DNA of 64,000 bases from Symbiodinium natans (taxonomy: Eukaryota > Sar > Dinophyceae > Suessiales > Symbiodiniaceae). Position 1 is the stretch's first letter. Every line of letters starts with the position of its first letter. Location of the stretch: the NCBI GenBank assembly GCA_905221605.1, contig CAJNDS010002464.1:345358-409357 (forward strand). The letters run 5' to 3'. The notes below the pieces were generated by a model. It searched no databases, had not been told where the DNA came from, and was given only the letters and a program-made list of their open reading frames with translations. Position numbers and translations under genes: made by a program. Shown one piece after another: positions 17,839 through 28,269 of the stretch.

Positions 17839-18730
17839 TTGACTCAGAAAGAAGGCTACGTAAGACGCATACTTTCAGGCGAGGACCCTTGGCCGGATAA
17901 CGTACCTCGTACAGATCCTTCTCTACAGCCTTTGGAGGCAGACGAAGAAAGCAGGCTAGAGGATCCTGAACAGCCTGAGGTCGCGGAGGAGCCTTTGTTG
18001 CCTCGCCCAGGGTTTGTTCCCATCGACCTAGAAGAGTCCGAGTCCGAAGAGGCAAGGTCAAGGTGTCCTACCCCTTTGCCCCCACCAGCGGCGAAAGGAA
18101 GGGCAAGACCACCGTTTCCCCCGAAGCCGTTTCCCCCGCAGCCGCTGCGACCCATATTTGCGTATCTGCCGGAACAGGTTCGTGTTTTTGGATATTCAGG
18201 ATGTTGGGTGGAAGAGAGTCGTGTGTTGAGGCCGACGCTCTCGGAAGCAGGGACACTCTTCATCGACTTTCACCAGTGCCTGAATAGATCTGCGTCTCGA
18301 CCCTGGCCGCGGGATCGCTGTGAGCTTCCTTTTGAACCCGTCCTTTTTTTGCGTGAGTGCCATCGAGCATTTGAGGGGATCAAGATTTATCTTATCTCTC
18401 ACTTGAACGCCAACTCTACATTGCAAAATTTGTTGCATTCCCTAGACACCACGCAGGGCTCCGAGGAACTGCTGGAGAAGATCTTAATCACTCCAAGCAA
18501 GACGGGCTACAACGGGAAGATCGCTACAATCAGGCCTTTGGCTCCTTGGCCTCCTCTTCTTGGTGGACGATCACTGCCCCACCATTGTTGAGGCGAACTC
18601 CGAAGGGTGTCCAAGCTGTTATATCTACGTTCCACGCCGCCCAGAGTGGCCTCCTGAAGGGGTTCCTTGGAGAAACTTCCTGCGCGAAGCAATAGAGGAC
18701 ATCCAGGCCGAGAAAAGACACCCCACCTTA
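17839..18730 (+). pseudogene. Copia N-terminal region with HAD-hydrolase-like domain, frameshifted
   Basis: The first ~100 residues are acidic and Pro-rich (PPKPFPPQPLRP). Then come blocks in the order of a HAD phosphatase fold: LFIDFHQCLN (motif I-like Asp, about 18255), IKIYLISHLN (motif II-like Ser, about 18381), ITPSKTGYNGK (motif III-like Lys, about 18490) and, after a frameshift near 18545, FLVDDHC (motif IV-like Asp pair, about 18560), followed by YIYVPRRPEW. The second Asp of motif I is replaced by His, so catalysis is doubtful. The HAD assignment is inference from motif order. In the upstream frame the ORF stops at 18591. Confidence 0.6.
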
Positions 18731-18851
18731 AGGTAGGAAGCGAAAGGCTTTCAAGACGGGAGACTTTGAAGCAAGGTCTAGATCTTCAAGGGGTAGCCCA
18801 GGAGTTTCGGGAAGTGACTCGTCAGGGCTAACGAATTCGGGACTGCCAGGT

Positions 18852-19637
18852 GTGCTGGTCGACCCAAGGGTTAGCGAAGCGCTTACGCTCCAAACCCAGA
18901 GTTCAAACCTACCTGCTTCGCCTCAGCGCCTGAGTAGTTTTCTGGGGTCGCCTGAAGCGAATGCATCTCAAAGTGAATCCCCAATGCCACAAAGTTCTGA
19001 GGTCCATTTGCATCAACATCGCACGCTTCAGTCCAGGGACCAAGGATTGCACCTCCATGAAACAAATACCCTCAACCAAGATGTTCGAATTCAACAGAAC
19101 GTGGCACAGATGACTAATGATCCTGAGGTACAGGCGCAAGCGTTTGCTGTGGTTCAACAGGCTGCGTACGAAGTAGACGTGGCTAGGAGACAGGCCGTAG
19201 CAGTTGCGACCCCAGCCAACCAAGAACTCGAAGCTCGCAATGCCCAAGCCCGAGAAGCGCTCACCCAAGCGGAAAGGCAAGTGCTGCAGGCCAGGCTGGT
19301 AGCCGAGCAAGAGGTGATTCAGGCTAGGCAAGCCACCGTGGAGGCCCAAGCCGCGCAGCATGGAAGCCAGCAGTTGCTAACCGTAGCAAAAGCCGATTTC
19401 GATAGGATGCAAGAGCAAATGAACAATCTCCAGGATTTGGTTCAACAGCAGATGGATTTGATTCAAAGGTTGCAAAGTCAAAGGGATGAGGCCAAACAAC
19501 CAAGTAATGGCACGGACTTTCCGGAGATGCTCCAGAGCACCTGGGACCCCAACCAAGCATCATTGCGTGGTGTGCCTCAGGGCACCACCGAGCGTAGTGC
19601 GATGCCTCATGGCACCATAGATCCGAAACAAACCTGA
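18852..19637 (+). pseudogene. Copia gag-like coiled-coil region
   Basis: 261-residue open segment. The first third is Ser/Gln-rich; the rest is strongly helical and Ala/Gln/Glu-rich (AQAREALTQAERQVLQARLV), then MNNLQDLVQQQMDLIQRLQ. It probably corresponds to a structural gag-like part of the polyprotein. No zinc knuckle. Ends with TGA four bases before the next open segment. Confidence 0.6.
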
Positions 19638-19640
19638 GCA

Positions 19641-20168
19641 TTGCCATTGGATCCAGGTTTGGGTTTACGGTTTTCGGAAAGGGTTAGTCGGGAAGATCTT
19701 CCGGGGTTGGATCCGCTACCATCGGTGATTCCTATGGGAACCCCTAGGACTCGCACTGACCCTAGTGTGCAGCGTCAACTCGGCACCATAACATCCCAGA
19801 TCGCATCTATGATGAATGTGATTGCAGCTTTAAGTCCTGGAGGAGTCAGCGGCAACGCTCCCTCCAATCGAGGCGCGGCGTTTACGCCCCCTCGATCTGA
19901 AAAGGGTCTTAAAAAGGCTTGCGAGGGTGTGATGGGTTACAACCCTCCTTCAAATTCTTCCCCAGGTTCATCCTCTAGCTCAAGTTCGGAACGTTCAAAA
20001 GGAAAGAGAGGGGAGAAGGCTTCGGATAAAGACTTGTCATCTTCGAGTTCGTCTTCCAGCGTGAATTCCACTGAGGCTGTCTATAAGAGGGAAAGGAAGC
20101 TTATGAGGGTAAAAGGATTACAGCTCTTTCAAGGTTTCGCATCTCCCAAGAGGTGCTGCCGAAGCTAG
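19641..20168 (+). pseudogene. Copia gag-like Ser-rich region
   Basis: 175-residue open segment with DPSVQRQLGTITSQIASMMN and two serine tracts (SSSSSSS) within basic sequence. Low-complexity linker. The following 200 bp are broken in all frames; protease and the nucleocapsid-type knuckle expected between here and integrase are not seen, consistent with a deletion. Confidence 0.55.
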
Positions 20169-20393
20169 GGGTTTCAAGAATCACTTGTTCAGCAGTGTCG
20201 CAAAGCTAGCGAAAGGTGATGAAAGCCCTATTCTAGATTGGATGTCTAGATGCTTGAAGGGCTTTTGCTGGACCGTCCGAAACAGCCAGTTCTTCAAGTG
20301 ACCCCGCGCCAGCAGCGTTGCGAAGAATAGCCGAAGGGAGAGGCGGTCGACGCCCCCCGGACGCAGGCCCATCTGGGGAAGAACCTTCAAGGG

Positions 20394-21450
20394 ATGCTCC
20401 CGTTGCCCATTTTGGAGACGGTGATGAGCTTAAGGATTGTGTTCCGCCTGAGAAGACCCCACCATGGAGAGGTTGATCCTGAAGAGACCCCTCCATTGCA
20501 CTATGGGCACCAGCTTCGCACCGACCACATCATCCTAAACGATGAACTTTCAAAGGGCTCGGAGGGTGACCAGGCTTGTCTGATCTGTTTCGATGAGTTT
20601 AGCGGTTGTTTGGGTGCTTACCCTCAAACACGCCGTACGACTCAATCGAATGTTGCCTGTTTGCGGCACTTCGGCGGAACAAGAGCTCATGGCAAAGCCC
20701 TCTGTCAAGTGAAGTCAGACTGTGCTTCTGAGCTTATAGACGCGGTGAAGGAGTTAGGATGGTTGCCTAGTCCAGGTGCTCGCTAAGCTGGAAAGGGCCA
20801 TAAGAAGCATAAAAGAAGGGACACGATCAGTGCATTTGAGAGCTGGTTTTTCCCATGCTTTGTGGCCCCGCTCCATAGAGTACTTTTGCACAGCGAAGGC
20901 CTTCACCACTGAGGCTCCTGTTCACCCGAACGAAACGGAAGAATCCGGAGCCTTTAAGAAAGGGAAGAATTGCTATGAAGTGGCTAACAAAGGTGAGTCT
21001 TTTGAAGGGCTTAAGGTTCCGCTAAGCGCCCTGGTCTACTACAAGCCTGCAAAGCACAAAGATCTTCCGCCTTTCGATCCCAGAACTATCCCTGGAATTT
21101 TCTGTGGATGGCACATAGACCATGGCTTCCGTTTCAGGGGTATTCACCTTGTGCTTGACTACGAAAGTCTCCGAACAAATCAGAAAGGTTGTGGGAGGCC
21201 AATCCAAGTCCACGAAAAAGAGTTGGTTGTCCCCGAATCCTTTGTCTTTGCGCTTTACGAAGCCAATGCTTTAAAGCTCTCGTCGTTAAGCCCAGAGCCT
21301 TCACTGCCAAAGATCGAACCCGGTGAAAGCCTCCCGTTCGAAAAAGGGGCTCCTGAACCTGAGGTAAGAAAGCGTAGAACGTACGTGACTTTGGAGAGGG
21401 CGATCAGGTTCGGTACGACGGTGGGATGCAAAGGATGTGATCGCATGTAG
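20394..21450 (+). pseudogene. Copia integrase region, frameshifted
   Basis: First open part: TDHIILND, DEFSGCLGAYPQTRRT, and CQVKSDCASELIDAVKELGW, giving the D...D elements of an rve core. A one-base shift near 20775 moves to the second open part with LERAIRSIKEGTR, which supplies the Glu of the D,D(35)E triad. The second part continues with the C-terminal region VYYKPAKHKDLPPFDPRTIP and GIFCGWHIDHG. The N-terminal HHCC zinc finger is missing, within the deleted zone. Stop codons and shifts make it inactive. Confidence 0.8.
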
Positions 21451-22609
21451 CTGAGGGCGTGAAGCATTCAGATGCGTGTCACGACCGTTTCGCCAAGCTT
21501 CTTGAAGATGAGCGGAAGGCCAGGCTCTTGGAAGAAGAAAGAAAGGCCAAGGCAAAGAAGGATGAAAAACCACCTGCAGAAGGAGATGCGATTCCAGCCG
21601 CGCCCTTTGCAAAGACATTTCAGAAACATCTGTCAACAAGTCAGATCCGAGAAGCCCCCGGCTCCGGTTTTGACCAAGAGGAAAATGATTTTTTGTCTTA
21701 CGACGAACAGAAAGGGGCATGGAAAAGGGTTCACGTTCGGCCTCGGAAACGCCTGTTCACGCCAATGACCAAAAACTGTCCTTTTGACACGTGCGCGGTT
21801 TCTGAAAATCGTGAAACGCAATGGAAGTGTAGGGGCAAAGTTTCTGTTTACGAAGACAATTGGCAAAAATCGAAAAGCTGGACTGGTATGACTTGGTTCA
21901 CCCCAAAACATCTGCTGAAACCCGAAGAGGCAGAGCTTAGAGCAGCTATCTCAAACGCCGCAGACCAGCAGAAGCGTTTAAAGCTCCCCCGAAAGGTGTT
22001 GACGCTGTTGCTTCAATCGTTCACGGCATGTCATCCGTAACGGAGGACTCAGAAGCTTTAAAGATCCTAGCCCAAAGGGTGAGCAATGCCACTCAAAAGG
22101 CACCGCCCAAAAGGGATCCTTCGAAGAAAAACGGTTCGGAAACTATGTTTGAATTTTGCTGTGACTCAAATTCCATGTTGGGTCAGGTGAACGAGAGCTT
22201 AGGCATCAGTCACTTCAGAATGACGGCAAAGAATTCAAATATGGCGGACCCAGTTCAAGGCGAATCGCTACGAGAGCTTGTTGCCCAATTCCCAGGTTGC
22301 GACCTGTGGGGCAGCATCCCGCGTTCACCTTGGAGTTCTTGGCAGCACCTTAACCTTAACCTTGACAAGCCCGGTTACAAAAAGAAGCTAAAAGGGCAAA
22401 GGCGCTTAAGCGTCAAAATGTTGAAAAACTTCATCAAAGTTGCAGAGCAAGTCCTATGTCAAGGGGGTACGGTTAGCTTCGAATGGCCAAAGAACTGTAG
22501 TGGCTGGAAGTTGCCGTTGCTTATGGAATTCATTGCCCGTCACGGTCTGTATGAAGCAATCACGGACGGATGCGCCTTCGGCATGGAAAACCCCATGGAG
22601 AGCTATTGA
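21451..22609 (+). pseudogene. Copia linker and methyltransferase-like domain, frameshifted
   Basis: CKGC at the end of the previous frame followed by HSDACHDRF suggests a C2HC-type zinc-binding motif split by a shift near 21450. A charged coiled-coil stretch follows. A second shift near 21975 leads to FEFCCDSNSMLGQVNESLG, then SNMADP, LWGSIPRSPWSSWQ, and GGTVSFEWPKNCSGWKLPLL. This resembles a class I SAM-binding fold with a motif equivalent to the PC of cytosine methyltransferases, here IPRSPWS with Arg where Cys would sit. That position would be inactivating if the assignment is right. Methyltransferases inside dinoflagellate retroelements have been described; identity here is by resemblance only. 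Confidence 0.6.
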
Positions 22610-24532
22610 AAGGTCTTGGAGGATAGTTACGTCTTCTTTTAGGCTCGTGCAGAACCTGTCTGCAAAGCGCTGCTCCCACGGGCCAGGTTTCAAGCACGCA
22701 GAGGTTTCGGGCAAAGTAGCTTCCGGTTCTGCTTTTTACCCAGAAAGCATGGCCAGACGCATAGCTCAAAGCTTGTATGGCCACAAGCTGGACGCTCATG
22801 TCCCCTGCATGCCCACTGTGCCCGCAGTTGATGCACAGCATATTCCCAACGAGCTCTCCCCTGAACAGCAAAAGATTCTAGCAGGAGTTCATATGCTCAT
22901 CGATAGGAAGGATTGGCAGCCTGGCATAAGGCATAAGCGCCCAGGCGCTCAGGAAGCTATCGACAAAGAAGCCTCCGGGCTCTTGTCAAACGACACCTGG
23001 TCATATGATGACGTTGTTCCGCGGGAAGAGCTGATGAAAAGCAAAACTCCGCTAAACATTGGTCGCGTAATGACCATCCTTTCCATCAAGCATTGGGAGA
23101 CTCCGGAGCTTCGTAAGCTCAAAGCTAGGATCGTGTTCAGGGGTGACGACATACGAGATGAGAATAACATTTTGGCTGTGCTTCAGGAGTTGAAGGTAAA
23201 TCCGTCAGGCCTAACGGGTATAAACTTCAACTTAGCGTACGGAGCCATAACAGGACATAAGACGACTCAATCCGACGTGGTAAGGGCGTACGCGCAATCG
23301 TACCTTCAGATTAAAGTGCCCACCTGGGTTGAACTCCCTCCAGAATTGACTCCACCAGAGTTCAAGGGGGTGAAACGGCCATGCGTTCGTCTTCAAAAGG
23401 CGTTGTATGGCCACCCTGAATCCGGGTACCACTGGGACTACAGGTTCAAACAAATCATGAAATTGTTAGGAGGCAGGCATGTTGACAATCAGCAGTCCAC
23501 ATATTGGTTTGAAGATCAACGTTTGCTTCTCAGCCTATACGTTGACGACGTTCTGCTCAGCGGCCCTTCTGACAAGCATGCTCAGTTTTGGGACCTACTG
23601 CAAAAACACCTGGAGATAGAAGAACCATCTCCAGCTGACAGGGTCCTGGGAAGAAAGCACCTACTCTCCCATGATGCCGATTCGACTACGCTCCAACACG
23701 ATATGAGTGATTTTTGCCAGAATTGCTGCGAACTCTGTGAACAGTTGTCTGGAAGAAAGTTGAAAGAGGCGTCCACGCCCTTCGATTTGAACATCCAGGC
23801 CTCCGACTTCGAAGAAAAAGGGTGTTTAGCAGAATCGGCCAGTCGAATTTTGATGAAAGTTCTGTTGTGCGCCCTGTTATCACGACCAGATTTAATGAAG
23901 CCTATATCGGATTTAACCCGAAAGGTGACCTGCTGGAGTTTGGCAGACGACAAAAGGCTTTTTAAGCTTATGTCTTATTTGAGCACTACTCCAAAGCTCA
24001 GTCTCACGTGTAAAATCGGCGACAGAATGGATGACCTTAAGTTGGGTCTCTACACGGATGCAGATCATTCATCAGAGATGGAGCATGCCAAGAGCACATC
24101 AGGTTCATTGCTTGTACTTGAAGGCCGCAATTCATGGTGGCCCCTTTCCTGGGCAAGCAAGAAGCAAACGGCAACGTCCCGTAGCGCAACAGAGGCTGAA
24201 ATAATCTCTCTCTTGCTACTGGTGTCTTTAGCGACGCGTTACCGATGCAAGAACTCGCAGAGCTTGTTTTTGGACGCGAGGTTGAACTTCACTGTTACCA
24301 GGACAATAGCGCCGTCATTCAAATTGTGCAGAGCGGCTATAGTGCCAAGCTGAGGCATGTAAGTAAGACACACCGGATAAATCTTTCATCGCTCTATGAA
24401 GCGTTTGAAGATCCGCACACTCACCTCGGCTACATTGCCACTGACAAGCAGTGCGCAGATATCTTCACGAAAGCTCTTCAGCCTGTGAAATTTCCTGCAG
24501 CGTTGGAGCTCTTGAAGATGCAGTCGTTTTGA
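22610..24532 (+). pseudogene. Copia reverse transcriptase and RNase H, frameshifted
   Basis: RVT_2-type reverse transcriptase: KLKARIVFRGDD, KTTQSDVVRAYAQSYLQ, KALYGHPESGYHWD, and the catalytic LYVDDVLLSG near 23535-23565. RNase H follows: LGLYTDADHSSE, KSTSGSLLVLEG and SWASKKQTATSRSATEAE. A two-base CT insertion near 24205 shifts the frame; the rest continues at 24245-24532 with CYQDNSAVIQIVQSG, and TDKQCADIFTKAL before a stop. The junction with the upstream domain is also shifted near 22600. Active-site residues are intact although the frame is not. Confidence 0.9.
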
Positions 24533-24589
24533 TGTGCTCCTGTCTCTCGCATCGTTTCACAAAGGAAGCTGCAACGCACATCCAGTGTC

Positions 24590-24598
24590 TGAAGGGGG
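24590..24598 (+). other. Putative polypurine tract
   Basis: GAAGGGGGA directly before the 3' LTR, the expected site of plus-strand priming. Confidence 0.5.
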
Positions 24599-24995
24599 AG
24601 AAGAAGAATCCCTTGTGAAAGACACGTTTCCCTGATCCCAGGCAACCTACTTCCAGTGAAGCGGCGACGCTCCAGGACGAGGGCAAAGGGACAGGAGAGG
24701 GATGGGGGTGGATCTTCTAGAAGGCACCCGCATGATGTTGCTGCAGTCTTCTGTTGTTCTGTAGCCTACTTGCTTTAGAAGCATAGTGCAAAGCACTCTT
24801 TCTTTGTAGGCCTCAGACTCTGTAAAGTATGAAACATGACTTCGCCAAACAACTGTTTTGGCTCAAGTGCCCGCGTAGCTTAAAAGAAGAGCTCAGGGTA
24901 GTTTGTTGGTCTCACATTGTGAAGCTCATAGCTGACTTCATTTGTTCTGTTTGGGCTTGTGGAGGTTCGAAAGCTATATACCTCCAACTTCGATT
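24599..24995 (+). repeat. 3' LTR
   Basis: 397 bp. It matches the 5' LTR except for scattered substitutions and small indels (for example an extra TAGCCTACT near 24762 and one A missing near 24921). SL-like TTTTGGCTCAAG at 24856-24867. Followed by the CTTAC duplication. Confidence 0.92.
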
Positions 24996-25027
24996 CTTAC
25001 AGCCTCTGTTGGGCACTTGAGTGTCTG

Positions 25028-25115
25028 TGGGTTTAGGGTTTAGGGTTTAGGGTTTAGGGTTTAGGGTTTGGGGTTTGGGGTTTGGGGTTTAGGGTTTAGG
25101 GTTTAGGGTTTAGGG
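25028..25115 (+). repeat. TTTAGGG / TTTGGGG array
   Basis: G-rich units immediately downstream of the copia insertion. Confidence 0.95.
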
Positions 25116-25203
25116 CCAGGGCGTGACAGCAACTGAGCCTCAAACTGACTCACACTCAGCAACAACCACGCCAACCGCGGGTTGAGAGTTCGCATCCGCA
25201 CAG

Positions 25204-25292
25204 GCTCACGGCTAAAGAGCCGGAACAGCTGCAAAGCAGCTTTCTTGGATCTGTCGCCATCCACAAGCAAGATGGCAGCCAGGCCCAAAAAG
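25204..25292 (+). CDS. Candidate exon, unidentified
   Basis: After CCGCACAG; reads LTAKEPEQLQSSFLGSVAIH and then KQDGSQAQK, GT donor at GTGCCC. The opposite strand is also open (MGTFLGLAAILLVDGD...), so strand is not certain. The splice context favours the + strand. Confidence 0.35.
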
Positions 25293-25314
25293 GTGCCCAA
25301 AAAATGCGGTTTCC

Positions 25315-25545
25315 AACCCCTAAACCCTAAACCCTAAACCTTAAACCCTAAACCCTAAACCCTAAACCCTAAACCCTATGGACCCGCAGCCTCCAACCCT
25401 CAGCAACACTTCGGGTTTCGGGTGTCGGGGCCCGCCTCGACCCTTAGGGCTTTATCTCAACCCTAAACCCCAAACCCTAAACCCCAAACCCTAAACCCCA
25501 AACCCTAAACCCTAAACCCTAAACCCTAAACCCTAAACCCCCTCC
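25315..25545 (-). repeat. CCCTAAA arrays
   Basis: Two C-rich arrays (25315-25380 and 25455-25545) around a short unique piece. Confidence 0.9.
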
Positions 25546-25547
25546 AG

Positions 25548-25605
25548 CCGAGGCCGAAGCAGTTCAGCATGCCCCAGGGCCCTCCGGGCGGCTCCTTTGC
25601 ACATG
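25548..25605 (+). CDS. Candidate exon, unidentified
   Basis: After CCTCCAG. In the phase left by 25204-25292 it reads EAEAVQHAPGPSGRLLCT. Donor GTTTTT. Weak. Confidence 0.3.
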
Positions 25606-25647
25606 GTTTTTGTTTTTTTGCTCTGAGTCGGTGATCTTCATAAACCG

Positions 25648-25750
25648 TAGGGTTAGGGTTTAGGGTTTAGGGTTTAGGGTCTAGGGTTTAGGGTCTAGGG
25701 TTTAGGGTTTAGGGTTTAGGGTTTAGGGTTTAGGGTTCAGGGTTTAGGAC
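25648..25750 (+). repeat. TTTAGGG array with TCTAGGG units
   Basis: About 14 G-rich units. Confidence 0.95.
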
Positions 25751-26145
25751 GTGATGCCCCAAACCCTCAACCAGACGAAGCCTAGGCCCTCAGTCCGAAT
25801 GCAACCCCTTCAACCCCAAACACCAGACGTGAGCAAACCCCACCCAGCCCAATGATTCACCTCCCACCCCTGCACAAGTCGTAGAGGGCCCGTAGCAGGT
25901 TGTAGGGTAAGGCGCCCTTGCGTTTCAGGGTTTAGCCTGTAGGGTGCCTGCACCTTCTGAGATGAATCGGATGAGGTTCCGTTGATGGCCTTAAACCCTT
26001 TACCCGAAGCCGGCGCTTGGGGTCTCTTGGGTTGGGCTATGAGGCGGGAGATAGCCCAGCCCCACACTATATGACTTGCAAGCCGCAAGAGGGGTTTGGG
26101 GTTCAGGGTTTCCCAAAAACCCTATATGGTTAGATGGGTGTTTGC
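25751..26145. other. No gene called
   Basis: A 92-residue minus-strand ORF exists here (25810-26088) but lacks splice context and family resemblance. Confidence 0.4.
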
Positions 26146-26241
26146 GAGAATAGGGGAGCCCAATCTAGTTCCCCAAATAGTAGGATCCCTTATAATAAGG
26201 ACCCCTATAAGGTACCCCTATTTCGGAAACCCCGATATTGC
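26146..26241 (-). mobile_element. Short element, family 3
   Basis: CCCAAATAGTAGGATCCCTT, ATAATAAGGACCCCTATAAG, GTACCCCTATTTCGGAAACC. Conserved order with the copies at 30829 and 50186. Confidence 0.55.
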
Positions 26242-26320
26242 ATAGCGCAATGTAACCTCACAGGTGCTTACTTGGTTTTAGGATGGAGCTTCGAGAAGAT
26301 TTGTCTCAGGTTTAAGGTCC

Positions 26321-26432
26321 CTTAAAAGATGGTCCCTCACCTTCTTTAACGGGTTCTGTGGGCCTTTGGGTTCTACGGGGTTACAAGCTGCCCGATGAAT
26401 GGCCCAGATTAAGGACCATGGAACTACCCGAG
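26321..26432 (+). mobile_element. Dispersed element, family 5
   Basis: AAGATGGTCCCTCACCTTCT, GGGTTCTGTGGGCCTTTGGG and ATTAAGGACCATGGAACTAC. The outer GGTCC / GGACC parts are inverted. The second copy lies at 28917-29028. Confidence 0.55.
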
Positions 26433-26796
26433 GATATGCCCTCATACCTGAAAACTTCTAGACCCTTTGTAAGAAGGGCGGCGGCCCTTTGGGGTTTAGC
26501 GTTCAGGGTTTAGGGTTAAGGGTTTTTTTGGGAGGGGTGGCGATCGCGCGAGGCTCCATTGGGGTTTAGGCGGTTTAGGGTTTATGAGTTCGGGTTTAGG
26601 GTTTAAGGGTTTAGGGGTGCCAAAACCGGAGCTAATACAGAATGACCCAGACTTGTTTGTCCATAAACCTTTCCTTAAAGACGCTGTGGATCGAGCTTCT
26701 CGGTGCGTAGGCTGGGCCCAACCCCAAAACCCTCAAAAACCCCTCGACCCCAAACCCCCATTTAGAACGAATTTAGTCCTCAGCACGAGTTTTCAG

Positions 26797-26874
26797 GATG
26801 AGCGCCTGCCTGAGGAGGCACCCAGAGCACGGAAGAGGGTTTCTGTTGGCAAAACTCAGGGCTTAAAACTCTAA
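26797..26874 (+). CDS. Candidate terminal exon, unidentified
   Basis: After GAGTTTTCAG; reads DERLPEEAPRARKRVSVGKT and then QGLKL to TAA, or splices after RKR at GTTTCT. Basic C-terminus; unidentified. Confidence 0.35.
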   Translation, partial: DERLPEEAPRARKRVSVGKTQGLKL

Positions 26875-26946
26875 ACCCTAAAACCCTAAACCCTTGGTTC
26901 GGGACTTGAACGCAAAACCCCCAGCCCTAAACCTTGTTTTTGTTTT

Positions 26947-26967
26947 GGGGGGGGGGGGGGGGGGGGG
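26947..26967 (+). repeat. Poly-G tract
   Basis: Run of about 20 G after TTTTTGTTTTG. Confidence 0.9.
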
Positions 26968-27009
26968 CAGGGTAGGGTCCTGTGTTTCTTTGGTTCCAGG
27001 TTCCATTCA

Positions 27010-27184
27010 GTATATGCAGGGGAACCGTGTTTTGGGAAATGCCTTTATGACGGGCTTGGGCCGCGAAACGAGCCTCGAGTTTGTGTTCAGGTCTCGGCAT
27101 CAGCGTTTGAGCTCCCAAGGATCTGGGTAAGGATATCGGCGTCATCTTCACAAGTGTTCCTTGCTTCTGTAGTTCGTCTTGCAC
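27010..27184 (-). CDS. Candidate minus-strand exon
   Basis: Minus strand after TTGTGCAG reads VQDELQKQGTLVKMTPISLP and stays open for about 58 residues. It is the only minus-strand island that looks protein-like, against an otherwise + strand array. No family; low confidence. Confidence 0.25.
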
Positions 27185-27299
27185 CTGCACAACAGAGCCA
27201 CAAAGGAACGCCCAGGTTCTCCAAAACCCTAAACTCCAAGCCCTAGATCCTGACCCCAAGCCCTAAACCCTCTAAACCCCAAACCCGAAATTTCTAAGC

Positions 27300-27460
27300 C
27301 CCCAGCCCTAAACCCCAAACCCTAAGCCCCAAGCCCCAAACCCTAAACCCCAAACCCTAAACCCTAAACCCCAAACCCTAAACCCTAAGCCCCAAACCCC
27401 AAACCCTAAACCCTAAGCCCTAGACCCCAAACCCTAAACCCGAAGCCCTAGACCCAAGCT
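27300..27460 (-). repeat. CCCTAAA / CCCCAAA mixed array
   Basis: C-rich units alternating CCCTAAA, CCCCAAA and CCCTAAG. Confidence 0.9.
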
Positions 27461-27649
27461 CCGGAGCGCAAGTACTTCAAACCCCAAACGCGGTTTGGAT
27501 GCCAGCAATGGTACACGAGTGTAGGGTGTTTTTCAAGTTTAAGGTCTAGGGTTTAGGGTTTAGGGTTTAGGGTTTGAAAGTTTAGGGTTTAGGGTTTAGA
27601 GTTTTGGGTTTGTTCTTTTAAGGAGACAGTGTGGGGCGCGAACCCAAAC

Positions 27650-28200
27650 CCTAAACACTAAACCCGAACCCTAAAACCCTAAAACCCTAAAACCCTAAAA
27701 CCCTAAAACCCTAAAACCCTAAAACCCCAAAACCCCAAAACCCCAAAACCCCAAAACCCCAAAACCCTAAAACCCTAAAACCCTAAACCCCTAAAACCCT
27801 AAAACCCTAAAACCCTAAAACCCTAAAACCCTAAAACCCTAAAACCCTACAACGCTAAAACCCTAAAACCCTTAAAACCCTAAAACCCTAAAACCCTAAA
27901 CCCTAAAACCCTAAAACCTAAAAAACCCTAAACCCCCTAAACCCTAAACCCTAAACCCTAAACCCTAAACCCTAAACCCTAAACCCTAAAACCCTAAACC
28001 CTAAACCCTAAACCCTAAACCCTAAACCCTAAACCCTAAAACCCTAAACCCTAAACCCTAAACCCTAAACCTAAACCCTAAACCCTAAACCCTAAACCCT
28101 AAACCCTAAACCCTAAACCCTAAACCCTAAACCCTAAACCCTAAACCCTAAACCCTAAACCCTAAACCCTAAACCCTAAACCCTAACCCTAAACCCTAAA
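27650..28200 (-). repeat. Longest telomere-like array (CCCTAAAA, CCCCAAAA, CCCTAAA)
   Basis: 550 bp. The left 260 bp are eight-base CCCTAAAA units with an inner block of CCCCAAAA; the right 290 bp are mostly regular CCCTAAA. Blocks of one variant imply local homogenisation. Confidence 0.97.
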
Positions 28201-28215
28201 TGGCGGCTGGCACAG

Positions 28216-28269
28216 GCCCTGGTCGGCCCTGGCTCTCTGCGTTGCTCTGATGGGGCCGGTTGGGCGGAC
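28216..28269 (+). CDS. Candidate exon, unidentified
   Basis: After TGGCACAG; frames ALVGPGSLRCSDGAGWAD or PWSALALCVALMGP (GT donor at GTTGGG) are open. Undecided. Confidence 0.25.

Larger units (their letters stand above)
17300..24995 (+). mobile_element. Ty1/copia LTR retrotransposon, decayed
   Basis: Two near-identical LTRs bound a 6.9-kb interior coding, in order, an N-terminal HAD-like region, coiled-coil gag-like regions, integrase, a zinc-binding-like linker, a methyltransferase-like domain, reverse transcriptase and RNase H. Integrase before RT defines copia order. The 5-bp target duplication CTTAC lies at 17295-17299 and 24996-25000. A purine tract (GAAGGGGGAG) precedes the 3' LTR. 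At least seven frame breaks, and the apparent absence of a protease and zinc knuckle between 20168 and 20394, make it non-autonomous. No telomere-like arrays lie inside it, in contrast to every neighbouring kilobase, which suggests a relatively recent insertion. Confidence 0.92.

Noticed and set aside
17585-18061. 158-residue minus-strand ORF at the copia 5' end
   Set aside because: Crosses the LTR boundary in antisense; shadow of the copia reading frame.
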